NCBI RefSeq assembly: GCF_902143375.2
Contig: NZ_CABFVA020000002.1
Span: 1 to 64,000 of the forward strand
Reading direction: 5' to 3'
From: Methylacidimicrobium tartarophylax
GTDB lineage: Bacteria > Verrucomicrobiota > Verrucomicrobiia > Methylacidiphilales > Methylacidiphilaceae
Length of the DNA: 64,000 nt
Positions 18,129-27,016 of this stretch are shown here, piece after piece; the stretch's first letter is position 1, and every line of letters starts with the position of its first letter. A program made the position numbers and the translations under genes. The notes beneath the pieces were generated by a model. It ran no database searches, had not been told where the DNA came from, and worked only from the letters and a program-made list of their open reading frames with translations.

Positions 18129-20451
18129 CCAAGGAGAGTGCGGCCAGGAAAATCGCCAGCGTTCCGAGGAGCCCGATCACCACCGTCCACGGTAAGGGCG
18201 CCATACCGACGCCGGCGATCACCAGAAGCGACACGATTACGACACCGCCAAGGGAGCCCATCCAGAGCCACAAGCCCGGAAGAGGGCCTGCCGTTTGGCT
18301 TCGTGCTCGAACGACATAGACCATACCCTGCCCGGAAAAAGCGAGCCAGGCAAAGACCAGCGTCTGGAGATGGGCCGTGTCGAGCTTGAGCCAGTAGACG
18401 CCCAGCGAGAAGATCGTGAACGAGAGAGCCAAAAGGCAGAGCGCAAAGCTCCCCGCGGTCAGAACCACGGAGCGGATCGGCCATCGGCGGCAACGGACCG
18501 GGATGCGAACACGGTCGGATGCGAGCGACATGGTGATGAAATCATTGGTCAAAAGCAGAAGCACTCCCAGGAACGGGGTGAGAACGAAGATGCCGGTGAA
18601 GAGGAGGCCTGCGGTAAGGAAGACCGCAACCTCCACCGTTTTGATGATCTTGTTCAAAATGTAGGTCAGCATTCTCTCGTAGATTTTCCGGCTCATCTCG
18701 ACCGCCGCCACGATATCCATGAGTCCCGGGCTGGTGAGAGCGATGCTTGCCGCCTCCCGGGCCACATCGCAGGCTCCGCTGACCGCGATCCCGACATCGG
18801 CTTGCCGGAGTGCCGGCGTATCGTTCACGCCGTCTCCGGTCATCCCGGTCACATGGCCGACCTTTTGCAGGCGATCCACGATCCGGAACTTCTCTTCCGG
18901 AAAGACGCCCGCGAAAATATCGCAGGAATCGATCGGATCGCTCTTTCCCTCAATCGGAGGCAAGGGAGTTCCGCAAACCCGCGAGCCGATGCCCACTTCG
19001 CGCGCAACCGCCCGGGCTGCCGCCACGGTGTCTCCGGTTACCAAAAGCACGCGGATCCCGAGCTCCTGAAGCCTCGCGACCAGGCTGCGGGAATCATTCC
19101 GAACCGGATCGGAGAAGCCAAGAAAGCCAGTCAGCCGCAAATCCCCGGGACTGCCCGCCGCCACGGCGAGAACGCGCAAGCCCCGAGACGAAAGCCTTTC
19201 TATCGTCGCGAGAGCATCCGCTGGGAACCCCCCGACGGCGTGCTCCACGGCGCTCGGGGCTCCTTTGAGGACACGGAAGCGACCGCCATTCCTCGCGAAA
19301 TCGGCACCGGAATATTTCGTCGAGGGATCGAAAGGCGTAAAAGAGACCTGATTCTCCTCCGGCAAAGGGAGACCTTCTCGTTTTGCGAGCGCAAGAATGG
19401 CGCAGTCGAGCGGATCCTCGCTCGCTTCCAGCGAGGCGATTGCCCCCCACGAGACAAGCTCGTCTCGGGTGGCAGGAGAAAGAGGCGAGATCTCTTGAAG
19501 GACCGCCTCGTTGGTCGTAATGGTTCCCGTCTTGTCGGCGACCAGAATATCCATCGTTGCCGCATTCTCGACGGCGGCCAATCGCCGGACGAGCACCCCC
19601 TTCCTCGCTAACTCCTGTGCCCCAAGGGCGCTCGTCATCGCAAAGGTCGCAGGCAAGGCGGCGGGCACGGAGGTGATCAGCAGTACGAGGGCGTACGGCA
19701 GGACTTCGCTGAGCGGAAGGGAGTGAACGAGCCCATAGCCGAAAACCAGGACCACGAGCACGCCATCGATCCCGATCAGCCAACGCACGATCTGAAAGAT
19801 CGTCTGCTCCATCTGGCTTGGGGCCCGTGCCGACGACACCAGGTCGGCGATTCTCCCAAAGGAGCTCCTCGCTCCGGTGGCAAACACTTCGCCGGTCGCC
19901 TCCCCCTTGCGGATTACCGTCCCTCCGTAGACAATGGCCCCCGCTTCCTTTCCCCGGGCAAAAGGTTCCCCGGTAAGGGAAGATTCATCGACTTCCACCG
20001 CACCCGACTGCAATCGGGCATCCGCTGGAACGACATCCCCGACCCGCAAATGAATCCAATCGCCCCGAACGATCTCGCTTAGGGGGATGCGCTGCCATAC
20101 TCGATCGCGAAACACTCGAGCCGTCCCGCTCCAGTGTCGTCGGAGGAGACGCAAAGCCCGCTCTGCGCGACTCTCCTGGAAGAAAGCCAAGGCTGCCGTC
20201 AAAAGCAAGAGCACCCCGATGCCGATCGCATCTCCGATTCGCCGCAGGACCGTTTCCACAGCGATCGCGGCTTCCAACATCCACGGGACAGGAGCCCAAA
20301 ACTTCCCGAGGAAATCGAGCAGAGGGGACCTGAGACGCTCCGGGAGCGTATTCTGCCCCTCCGCCGCAATCCTTCTTGCCGCTTCTTCGCAAGAGAGCCC
20401 ACCCGTCGGACTTCCGCCCGCAAGCTCCTTGGCAAGCTCTTCTTTCCTCAT
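18076..20451 (-). CDS. plasma-membrane proton-efflux P-type ATPase (type IIIA)
   Basis: An ATP-driven H+ pump of the family found in fungi, plants, archaea and some bacteria. The 791-residue protein has the phosphorylation site DKTGTITTNE (Asp306 from this start), the actuator motif SSLTGEP, and the hinge TGDGVNDTPALRQADVGIAV. About ten transmembrane helices are likely. ATG 20451 is chosen over the upstream GTG 20481. It lacks the CPx metal motif of heavy-metal pumps and the long C-terminal tail of yeast Pma1. In an acidophile this pump would help pH homeostasis or use reverse membrane potential; that is inference. The 3' 53 nt overlap der. Confidence 0.88.
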   Translation of the reverse strand: MRKEELAKELAGGSPTGGLSCEEAARRIAAEGQNTLPERLRSPLLDFLGKFWAPVPWMLEAAIAVETVLRRIGDAIGIGVLLLLTAALAFFQESRAERALRLLRRHWSGTARVFRDRVWQRIPLSEIVRGDWIHLRVGDVVPADARLQSGAVEVDESSLTGEPFARGKEAGAIVYGGTVIRKGEATGEVFATGARSSFGRIADLVSSARAPSQMEQTIFQIVRWLIGIDGVLVVLVFGYGLVHSLPLSEVLPYALVLLITSVPAALPATFAMTSALGAQELARKGVLVRRLAAVENAATMDILVADKTGTITTNEAVLQEISPLSPATRDELVSWGAIASLEASEDPLDCAILALAKREGLPLPEENQVSFTPFDPSTKYSGADFARNGGRFRVLKGAPSAVEHAVGGFPADALATIERLSSRGLRVLAVAAGSPGDLRLTGFLGFSDPVRNDSRSLVARLQELGIRVLLVTGDTVAAARAVAREVGIGSRVCGTPLPPIEGKSDPIDSCDIFAGVFPEEKFRIVDRLQKVGHVTGMTGDGVNDTPALRQADVGIAVSGACDVAREAASIALTSPGLMDIVAAVEMSRKIYERMLTYILNKIIKTVEVAVFLTAGLLFTGIFVLTPFLGVLLLLTNDFITMSLASDRVRIPVRCRRWPIRSVVLTAGSFALCLLALSFTIFSLGVYWLKLDTAHLQTLVFAWLAFSGQGMVYVVRARSQTAGPLPGLWLWMGSLGGVVIVSLLVIAGVGMAPLPWTVVIGLLGTLAIFLAALSLVRMRIFSFFGLEGGASR

Positions 20452-20593
20452 CGGCCCTTCTTCGGCTTCCTTCGCCCTCACCGAGTTCCCTTCACGCCCA
20501 AAGCGGCAAGGAAAAGAGTACCCGTTCGCGCAAGGCCCATGCTACATTTCTCCATGCCTGTCGGCGGAACTCCCAGCGAAGATCCGGCCCGCG

Positions 20594-21274
20594 ATGAGTA
20601 GTACCGCATCCTTCGAACTCTCTCGCATCCGGGAAACGCTGCTCCTGATGGCCAGCCTTGCCGCCCGCCACCTTCGGGTGGCGCTGCAGGCGCTCACCGA
20701 GCGAAACGATTCGCTCGCCGATCTAGTTGAAAAGCAGGACTCTGAAATCGACTCCCTGGAAGTCAAGGTTGACGATCTGGTCATCACCTATATCGCGACA
20801 CACAGCCCGGTTGCGATCGACTGTCGGTTCGTGCTCGTGGCCTCCAAGATTTCCAGCGATCTCGAACGGATCGGTGACCAAGCCGTTACGATCGCCCGCC
20901 TCGCCCGACGGCTCAACGCAGCACCTCCGCTCAAGCTCGTCTTTGATATCCCCCGGATGGCGCTGGTAGCTGAAGAAATGTATCGCGGTGCCATCGACTG
21001 CTTTATCGAGGCCAAGGCCAAGGAGGCCATCGGCATCGTGAAGAGGGACAAGGAAGTCGACGCCCTCAATAAAAAGCTTTCCGAGAATCTGCTCCAGGCA
21101 ATGCGTGAACAGCCGGGCTCGATCCCGCAAGCGACATGCCTGCTCTTGATCAGTCGTGCAATCGAACGCATCGCCGACCACGCCAAAAACATCGCTGAAG
21201 AAGTCTTTTACCTCTATCGCGCCCGAGATATCCGTCATCGAGGCTGGGCGGAAAGCGGCCGACCTACGCCCTGA
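20594..21274 (+). CDS. phoU: PhoU-family phosphate signalling regulator
   Basis: PhoU links the Pst phosphate transporter to the PhoR kinase and keeps the Pho regulon off when phosphate is plentiful. The 226-residue all-alpha protein has two PhoU repeats with the metal-binding motifs SSDLERIGDQAVTIARL and IERIADHAKNIAEEV (the E-x-I-x-D-x3-N/T pattern). The frame is open far upstream, but ATG 20594 is where family sequence begins (MSSTASFELSRIRETLLLMA) and it clears the divergent ATPase gene. No pstSCAB genes flank it, so the transporter is elsewhere. It pairs functionally with the PhoB/PhoR-like genes at 8254-10412. Confidence 0.9.
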   Translation: MSSTASFELSRIRETLLLMASLAARHLRVALQALTERNDSLADLVEKQDSEIDSLEVKVDDLVITYIATHSPVAIDCRFVLVASKISSDLERIGDQAVTIARLARRLNAAPPLKLVFDIPRMALVAEEMYRGAIDCFIEAKAKEAIGIVKRDKEVDALNKKLSENLLQAMREQPGSIPQATCLLLISRAIERIADHAKNIAEEVFYLYRARDIRHRGWAESGRPTP

Positions 21275-21337
21275 AAATCCGGGAGAGCCTAGCCTCCGTG
21301 CCTCCCGCTTCGAAGAACCTGCCCAAGCTTCAGCTGC

Positions 21338-21607
21338 TCATGGTGCGCCGCTTGCTCCATGCGGAAGATAGGGGCTACACTGTTTCCAGAGAAAATAGAG
21401 GACCGCCGCGAGGAGCAGGAGCAGCAGGAGAAATCGGTTTCGGTCCCGTCTCCGCTGTGCGCTGTGCTTCCAGTGTAGGGAGCTTTTCCCCTCCTTCGCC
21501 AGCCGCGCCTGCGCCGCCTCGCCACCTTCCGACAGAAAATGTCGCGCCCCTGGACCTCGCTCTCGTCCTTCCGAGCCAGACTCTTCCCCCTCCGGATCCA
21601 GCGGCAT
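21338..21607 (-). CDS. small single-pass membrane protein, unknown
   Basis: An 89-codon frame starts 4 nt after the stop of the coiled-coil gene and on the same strand. Its N-terminal 55 residues are charged. One hydrophobic helix follows (NRFLLLLLLLAAVLYFLW) and a short tail ends the protein. The tight spacing and the clear membrane segment argue for a real gene in an operon with the coiled-coil protein. It is not a recognised family, and the high GC means a chance frame cannot be excluded. A short frame covering the same bases in another register lacks such features. Confidence 0.4.
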   Translation of the reverse strand: MPLDPEGEESGSEGRERGPGARHFLSEGGEAAQARLAKEGKSSLHWKHSAQRRRDRNRFLLLLLLLAAVLYFLWKQCSPYLPHGASGAP

Positions 21608-21611
21608 GCGT

Positions 21612-22235
21612 CTACTTCTTCAGGAACCAGAAAAGGGAGACTCCTAGGAGAAACAGAATGAGGGGGAGGGAATAGGCAAGGCCGCTCGCGACTTTATGCC
21701 AAAAACCAAACCCTTCGTCCGTTTCTTCGAGAACTCCTCCTGCCTGAGTAGGGGTGCTCTCCCGCTCGGCAGCCTCCCACCCCAGGCGTTCGAGGCGTCC
21801 TTGGGACTGCCGCAGAGCGGCCCGAGACTGATCCACCAGAGCCAGCGCTCTGGTCAGTTCATCGGCAAGATTCGCCGGCTCCCAGGTTGCGGGCTCAAGG
21901 GCCTCCAACGAGGCGAGTTGTCCGGCAAGAGTCTTTCGAACCGAGCGGATGTCATCCAGCTCTCTCTGACCGTCCTCTTCCTGTCGCTCCAAAAGAGCGA
22001 CGCTTCGCGTCAACTCTTCGGTCACCGCTCGATGACCGACCTCGAAATCCCGCTGTTTTTTCCGTAGCTCCTCAAGCTGGCGCTTCTGGCGTTCGATCTC
22101 CTCCCGCCTCCGCTCCAGATCAAGCAGGACCTCTTGGGCCTGCTGAACCTTGATGTTCAGATCATCCACGGAGAAACGAGAGGCAAGTTCGGACTCCTCC
22201 GGCACGGATGCCGTTTCCCCAACTTTCTTGCTCAT
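21612..22235 (-). CDS. coiled-coil protein with C-terminal membrane anchor
   Basis: A 207-residue protein of unknown function. Residues about 25-165 are a long Glu/Arg/Leu-rich heptad region (VQQAQEVLLDLERRREEIER and onward), strongly coiled-coil. A single transmembrane helix near the C-terminus (YSLPLILFLLGVSLFWFL) ends in two lysines. This tail-anchored layout puts the coiled coil in the cytoplasm. It is divergent from gcvT and followed by a second small membrane protein. A structural or septum/envelope role is possible but nothing in the sequence proves it. Confidence 0.7.
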   Translation of the reverse strand: MSKKVGETASVPEESELASRFSVDDLNIKVQQAQEVLLDLERRREEIERQKRQLEELRKKQRDFEVGHRAVTEELTRSVALLERQEEDGQRELDDIRSVRKTLAGQLASLEALEPATWEPANLADELTRALALVDQSRAALRQSQGRLERLGWEAAERESTPTQAGGVLEETDEGFGFWHKVASGLAYSLPLILFLLGVSLFWFLKK

Positions 22236-22389
22236 AGCGCGATGCTTGGAATCATCCTACCGCTTCGTTTCGATCAAGCAAGCCTTCGGGAGACAAAGCT
22301 TCTGCTTCCGCTGGCGTGGAATCAGTCAAGTAAGAAGGGGAAGAGGTCTTGACAAGACAATTCGGTCTCGCCTTGACTTGCTACCGAGC

Positions 22390-23508
22390 GTGCAAGCTTC
22401 TTCCCCTCCTCTCAGAACCACCCCGTTCGACGACTGTCATCGAAAATGGGGTGCGCGAATGGGAAGCTTCGCAGGATGGGTGCTTCCGATCGTCTACACC
22501 TCGGTGGCGGAGGAAGTGCTGAGTGTCCGCCGGAAGGCCGGCCTTTTCGACATCAGCCATATGGGAGAGCTTCTTCTCCAGGGTCCGGATGTGCAGGAGC
22601 GGCTCGATCGGCTCTTGCCGAGCAACATCGCTGTCCTTCCCACGGGGCGGGGACGATACTCCATGCTGCTGAACGAAGACGGTGGCATTATGGATGATCT
22701 CTTTGTCTATCGGATCGAGCCGTCGAGATTTTTGTTGGTGGTCAACGCGTCGACCACACAAAAGGATGCTCGCTGGTTTTCTGAAAAACTGGTTCGCGCC
22801 GAGACGACCATTGCCGATGAAAGCGAGCGCTGGGGAGGCCTGGCTCTCCAGGGGCCCGAGGCTCGAAACATTCTCCGAAAGATCCTGCCCGAGCTTCCGG
22901 AAGCGTTCGAACGACGCGCTATCGTGGCTGCGTCATGGAAGGGGACCAGCTTCTGGGTGGCACGCACCGGCTACACGGGCGAGGATGGTGCGGAGCTCTT
23001 TTTTCCTGTTTCGCTCGGGGTGGGCCTCTGGGATACCCTGCTCCAGGCGGGCGCCTCGTCGGGCCTGCGCCCCTGCGGATTGGCGGCACGGGACATCCTT
23101 CGCTTGGAAGCCTGCCTGCCCCTCAACGGGCACGAGCTGAGTGAAGAGCGGACTCCGCTCGAGGCCCGCATGGGATGGGTCGTCGATTGGGAAAAGAGTG
23201 CTTCTTTCCCTGGTAAGGAAGCGCTGGCGGAGAAGAGGCGCCGAGCTCCGGACCTCTCTCTGGTTGCTTTTGCTGCTGAGCGTCCCGCTCCCCCGCCCAG
23301 AGCCGGTTATCCACTTTTGGCTGGGGAAACTGTCGTGGGAAAGGTAACGAGCGGAGGCTTTTCTCCGACGCTGGAGGCCGCGATCGGAATGGGTTACGTG
23401 AACGTGGCGCTAGCCACCGAGGGTACCCGACTCACCTATCCGGTCAGGGGCACCCGCTATCCGGTAACGCTCCATCTCTCTCCTCTCTATCGAAGCAAAA
23501 ACAGATGA
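22390..23508 (+). CDS. gcvT: glycine cleavage system T protein (aminomethyltransferase)
   Basis: Transfers the methylene of the H-protein-bound aminomethyl group to tetrahydrofolate, releasing ammonia. Family sequence begins LRTTPFDDCHRKWGARMGSF and continues with SVRRKAGLFDISHMGE, DDLFVYRI, ARTGYTGEDGAELF and GLAARDILRLEACLPLNGHE. About 372 residues if started at GTG 22390. No ATG lies between 22153 and the conserved core; the next one (about 22459) would remove conserved residues. GTG 22390 or TTG 22378 is therefore the likely start, neither with a clear ribosome binding site. A perfect TTGACA sits at 22349-22354 but no good -10 follows. It overlaps gcvH by 4 nt. Confidence 0.9.
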   Translation: MQASSPPLRTTPFDDCHRKWGARMGSFAGWVLPIVYTSVAEEVLSVRRKAGLFDISHMGELLLQGPDVQERLDRLLPSNIAVLPTGRGRYSMLLNEDGGIMDDLFVYRIEPSRFLLVVNASTTQKDARWFSEKLVRAETTIADESERWGGLALQGPEARNILRKILPELPEAFERRAIVAASWKGTSFWVARTGYTGEDGAELFFPVSLGVGLWDTLLQAGASSGLRPCGLAARDILRLEACLPLNGHELSEERTPLEARMGWVVDWEKSASFPGKEALAEKRRRAPDLSLVAFAAERPAPPPRAGYPLLAGETVVGKVTSGGFSPTLEAAIGMGYVNVALATEGTRLTYPVRGTRYPVTLHLSPLYRSKNR

Positions 23509-23903
23509 AGATTCCAACCGATCGTTTCTATTCGCAATCGCACGAGTGGTTGCTGTTCGAAGGAGGAATGGGCGTCGTCGGTGTGACCGATTATGCACAG
23601 CGGGAGCTTTCAGACATCGTCTTTGTCGAGTTGCCGACCATGGGCATGCATGTGCGACGGGGAGAAGCCGTAGCCACCATTGAATCGGTAAAAGCCGCCT
23701 CCGATATTTACGCCCCTGCTACCGGAGAAGTTAGGGAGGTCAACGCCGCCCTGACTCAGAACCCCGGCTTGATTAATACCGACCCCTACGGGCAAGGCTG
23801 GCTTTTTCGGATCCATGTCGAGGATCCAGGAGAAACCGAGCGGCTGGAATCGCCGGAGGCCTATGCAAAGCTTACCTCGGGCGCGACAGGGTCCACCCCA
23901 TGA
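23505..23903 (+). CDS. gcvH: glycine cleavage system H protein
   Basis: Lipoyl carrier that shuttles the aminomethyl intermediate between P, T and L proteins. It has 132 residues, the normal length. The lipoylated residue is Lys63 in IESVKAASDIYAP, followed by the family motif TGEVREVNAALTQNPGLIN. It begins MKIPTDRFYSQSHEWL. It sits between gcvT (4 nt overlap) and gcvP in a gcvTHP operon. The L protein (dihydrolipoamide dehydrogenase) and the lipoylation enzymes are not in this window. Confidence 0.96.
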   Translation: MKIPTDRFYSQSHEWLLFEGGMGVVGVTDYAQRELSDIVFVELPTMGMHVRRGEAVATIESVKAASDIYAPATGEVREVNAALTQNPGLINTDPYGQGWLFRIHVEDPGETERLESPEAYAKLTSGATGSTP

Positions 23904-23951
23904 GAAATGGCGGTTAGAGGACCGTTCTCCAAAGCAGCCGGGGGACCAGAG

Positions 23952-26828
23952 ATGAGCGTTCCAGAAGAGCCCACTTCCTTTCTCAAGCGGCACATCGGGC
24001 CGAGCCCCCTCGAAGAGGAGGCGATGCTGAAAATGCTCGGCTTTCCCTCGGCGGAGGCCTTGACCGACGCGATCATCCCGCGGTCTGTCCGCGCCCTCGC
24101 GCCATTGCAGTTGCCGGAAGCCCTCTCGGAACCCGACGCCCTGGTAGCTCTGCGGAATCTCGCCCAGAAAAACCGCATCTTCCGCTCGTATCTGGGAATG
24201 GGCTATTCCGCCTCGATCACTCCCGCCGTGATCCGAAGGAACGTCTTGGAGAACCCCGATTGGTATACGCCCTATACCCCCTACCAAGCGGAGATTAGCC
24301 AGGGGCGGCTGGAAGCGCTTCTGACCTTCCAGACACTGGTCGCCGACCTCACGGGAATGGAGGTAGCCAATGCATCTCTTCTCGACGCCGATACGGCTGC
24401 GGCCGAAGCCATGACTATGTGCGCTCGCATCAGCGCCATCCCGGAATCGAGGCGCTTCCTCGTTTCTTCGCTCTGTCACCCGCAAACGGTTGCGGTCGTG
24501 CAGACCCACGCGGATCCCCTTGGGATCGTGGTGGATGTCGGGGATCCATTGCGGGATGGTCTTCCCGAGGAGAATTACTTCGGCGTTCTTCTTCCCTATC
24601 CGGCAACCAACGGCATCGTTCTCGACTACACCGACACGATTACGGCACTTCGAGAGCGCCGCACGATCGTGGTGATGCATGTGGATCCTTTGGCTCTCAC
24701 CCTCTTCCGAACTCCCGGAGAGTTGGGCGCAGATATCGCCATCGGATCGACCCAGCGCTTTGGTCTTCCCCTCGGCTACGGCGGGCCCCATCCCGGCTTT
24801 CTGGCCAGCCGTTCGAGCTATCTGCGTAAAATGCCGGGTCGCATTGTAGGCATCTCTCGCGACCGGGAAGGGAGGCAGGCGCTTCGTCTGGCCTTACAAA
24901 CCCGAGAGCAGCACATTCGGCGGGAAAAGGCGACGAGCAACATTTGCACCGCCCAAGCCCTGCCCGCTGTCGTCGCCGCCTTCTACGCAATCCATCATGG
25001 CCCTGCCGGGCTCCGAGCCATTGCCGAAAGCATCCGGACACTGGCCGACCGCCTTGCGAACGGGCTCGCCGAGATCGGCCTCCCGCTTCAGCCCGGGCCG
25101 CGTTTCGATACCGTGGTCGCCCGTCTGCCCCGATGGCGCCGCGACGCCCTCCTTTGCCGCGCGCAAGCGGCCGGAATCAATCTTCGCCGGCTACCCGACG
25201 GGCTGGGGATCTCCTTGGATGAGACGACTCGGGAAAAAGACCTGCTCGATCTTTTCTCTCTTTTCGCCGAGGAGTCCGGTCGCTCCTGGCGGCCTCCGCC
25301 AGCCGAACAAGGCGCATCCTCTCCCATCCCGCCAAGCCTCCGCAGGCGCCTGCCTCTTCTCCCTCACCCGATCTTCCATCGATACAAGAGCGAGACCGAG
25401 CTTGTCCGTTATATCCGAAGGCTCTCCGCGCGCGACATCAGCCTGACTACCTCCATGATCCCCTTAGGATCGTGCACCATGAAGCTCAACGCCGCCGCCG
25501 AGATGCTGCCGATGCTTTGGGATGAATTTTCGCAGATTCACCCGTTCTGCCCACGAGAGCAGGCTTCTGGGTACCAGGAGATGCTCGGCGACCTGGAGCG
25601 CTGGCTAAAAGAAATCACGGGGATGGCTGCCGTCTCCTTTCAGCCGGCGGCGGGAAGCCAGGGTGAGTTCGCCGGTCTTCTGGCCATCCGTGCCTACCAT
25701 AGGGGGCATGGAGAGGCGGATCGGGATATCTGCCTCCTGCCGGTTTCCGCGCACGGCACCAATGCGGCAAGCGCCGCCGCGGCGGGCTTTTCGATCCTGC
25801 CCTTGCTCTGCGACCAAGCAGGGAGACTCGACCTCGCAGACCTTGGAAAGAAACTGGCCCAGGTCGGGACGCGTGTCGGGGCGATCATGATCACCTACCC
25901 TTCGACCTACGGTTTCTTCGAGGATACCCTCCCGCAGGCCATTCGCATGATTCGGGAGGCGGGAGGGCTTGTTTACCTCGACGGAGCCAATGCCAATGCC
26001 TTCCTGGGTTTGTGTCGGCCGGGAGAGTTGGGCGTCGACGTCTGCCATCTCAACCTCCACAAGACTTTCGCGATCCCCCACGGCGGCGGAGGGCCCGGCG
26101 CAGGCCCGATCGCTGTTTCACCCGCCCTTGTCCCCTTCCTTCCCTCGCATCCTTTTCTCTCCACCGCGTCGGGAGGAGCGATCGGCGCCATCAGCGGTTC
26201 TCCCTGGGGGAACGCAGGGGTCTATCCCATCACCTGGATGTTCCTCGTGATGATGGGTGCGCGCGGGTTAACCCGATGCGCGCAGGTCGCCCTTCTCTCG
26301 GCCAACTATATCGCCTACCGACTTGCCCCCTACTTTCCTCTGGTCTTTAGCAATGAGGCTGGCCTGGTGGCCCATGAGTGCATCGTCGATCTTCGGCCCT
26401 GGAAGGATTTAGGGATCGAAGTCGACGACGTGGCCAAGCGTCTTGCCGACTTCAACTTCCATGCGCCTACGGTCTCCTGGCCGATCCCCGGGACACTGAT
26501 GATCGAGCCGACCGAAAGCGAATCGAAGGAGGAGTTGGATCGGTTCTGTGATGCCATGATCATGATCCATGGAGAGCTCGAGAAGGTGCGCAAGGGCGAG
26601 TTTCCTGCGGGAGATAACCCGGTCCGGAACGCTCCGCACACTGCAACCGCCGTCGCGGCGGAAAGGTGGGACCATTCCTATTCTCGCGAAAGGGCGCTCT
26701 TTCCGCTCCCTTGGCTCAAGGAGAGGAAATATTGGCCGCCGGTCGCTCGAGTCGACGCCGTCTTCGGAGATCGTCACCCCTCTTGTACCTGGCCCAAGCC
26801 GGAGGATCCGCCTTCGGAGAAGGGTTAG
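23952..26828 (+). CDS. gcvP: glycine dehydrogenase (decarboxylating), single-chain P protein
   Basis: PLP enzyme that decarboxylates glycine and loads the aminomethyl group onto GcvH. It is a fused single-chain form of 958 residues, with the N-terminal half (FLKRHIGPSPLEEEAMLKML) and the catalytic half together, unlike the split GcvPA/GcvPB of many Gram-positives. The PLP lysine is Lys704 in HLNLHKTFAIPHGGGGPG. GSCTMKLNAAAEMLP and SAHGTNAASAAAAGF are further hallmarks. ATG 23952 (MSVPEEPTSFLKRH) is preferred; an in-frame ATG at 23907 would add 15 unmatched residues. Last gene of gcvTHP, followed by a large inverted repeat at 26905-26949. Confidence 0.95.
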   Translation: MSVPEEPTSFLKRHIGPSPLEEEAMLKMLGFPSAEALTDAIIPRSVRALAPLQLPEALSEPDALVALRNLAQKNRIFRSYLGMGYSASITPAVIRRNVLENPDWYTPYTPYQAEISQGRLEALLTFQTLVADLTGMEVANASLLDADTAAAEAMTMCARISAIPESRRFLVSSLCHPQTVAVVQTHADPLGIVVDVGDPLRDGLPEENYFGVLLPYPATNGIVLDYTDTITALRERRTIVVMHVDPLALTLFRTPGELGADIAIGSTQRFGLPLGYGGPHPGFLASRSSYLRKMPGRIVGISRDREGRQALRLALQTREQHIRREKATSNICTAQALPAVVAAFYAIHHGPAGLRAIAESIRTLADRLANGLAEIGLPLQPGPRFDTVVARLPRWRRDALLCRAQAAGINLRRLPDGLGISLDETTREKDLLDLFSLFAEESGRSWRPPPAEQGASSPIPPSLRRRLPLLPHPIFHRYKSETELVRYIRRLSARDISLTTSMIPLGSCTMKLNAAAEMLPMLWDEFSQIHPFCPREQASGYQEMLGDLERWLKEITGMAAVSFQPAAGSQGEFAGLLAIRAYHRGHGEADRDICLLPVSAHGTNAASAAAAGFSILPLLCDQAGRLDLADLGKKLAQVGTRVGAIMITYPSTYGFFEDTLPQAIRMIREAGGLVYLDGANANAFLGLCRPGELGVDVCHLNLHKTFAIPHGGGGPGAGPIAVSPALVPFLPSHPFLSTASGGAIGAISGSPWGNAGVYPITWMFLVMMGARGLTRCAQVALLSANYIAYRLAPYFPLVFSNEAGLVAHECIVDLRPWKDLGIEVDDVAKRLADFNFHAPTVSWPIPGTLMIEPTESESKEELDRFCDAMIMIHGELEKVRKGEFPAGDNPVRNAPHTATAVAAERWDHSYSRERALFPLPWLKERKYWPPVARVDAVFGDRHPSCTWPKPEDPPSEKG

Positions 26829-26904
26829 TCAGACCTAAATCCGTCAAGGGGAGGCAGCGCCTAGCGAGCGAGGAGTGCGATCTTCCTTTTTGAAAGTTGC
26901 TCTG

Positions 26905-26949
26905 GTCCGGCAGGCGAAGGAAGATGCGTACAGGAGATCCCTGCCGGAC
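26905..26949. repeat. 10-bp perfect inverted repeat after gcvP
   Basis: Arms GTCCGGCAGG (26905-26914) and CCTGCCGGAC (26940-26949) are exact reverse complements with a 25-nt loop. The repeat lies in the 188-nt space between gcvP and the flippase gene. No T-run follows, so it is not a textbook intrinsic terminator. It could be a terminator, an mRNA stabiliser for gcvTHP, or a leader element of the next gene. Confidence 0.5.
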
Positions 26950-27016
26950 GGAAGAGGGTCGTCCCCTTCTTCGGAAAGCGGTCGGGAGGTACCCGTTCTC
27001 GAGCGGCCACTCTGCT

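Noticed and set aside
22236-22400. glycine riboswitch ahead of gcvT
   Set aside because: No recognisable conserved core of the glycine aptamer by eye. A covariance-model search would settle it.
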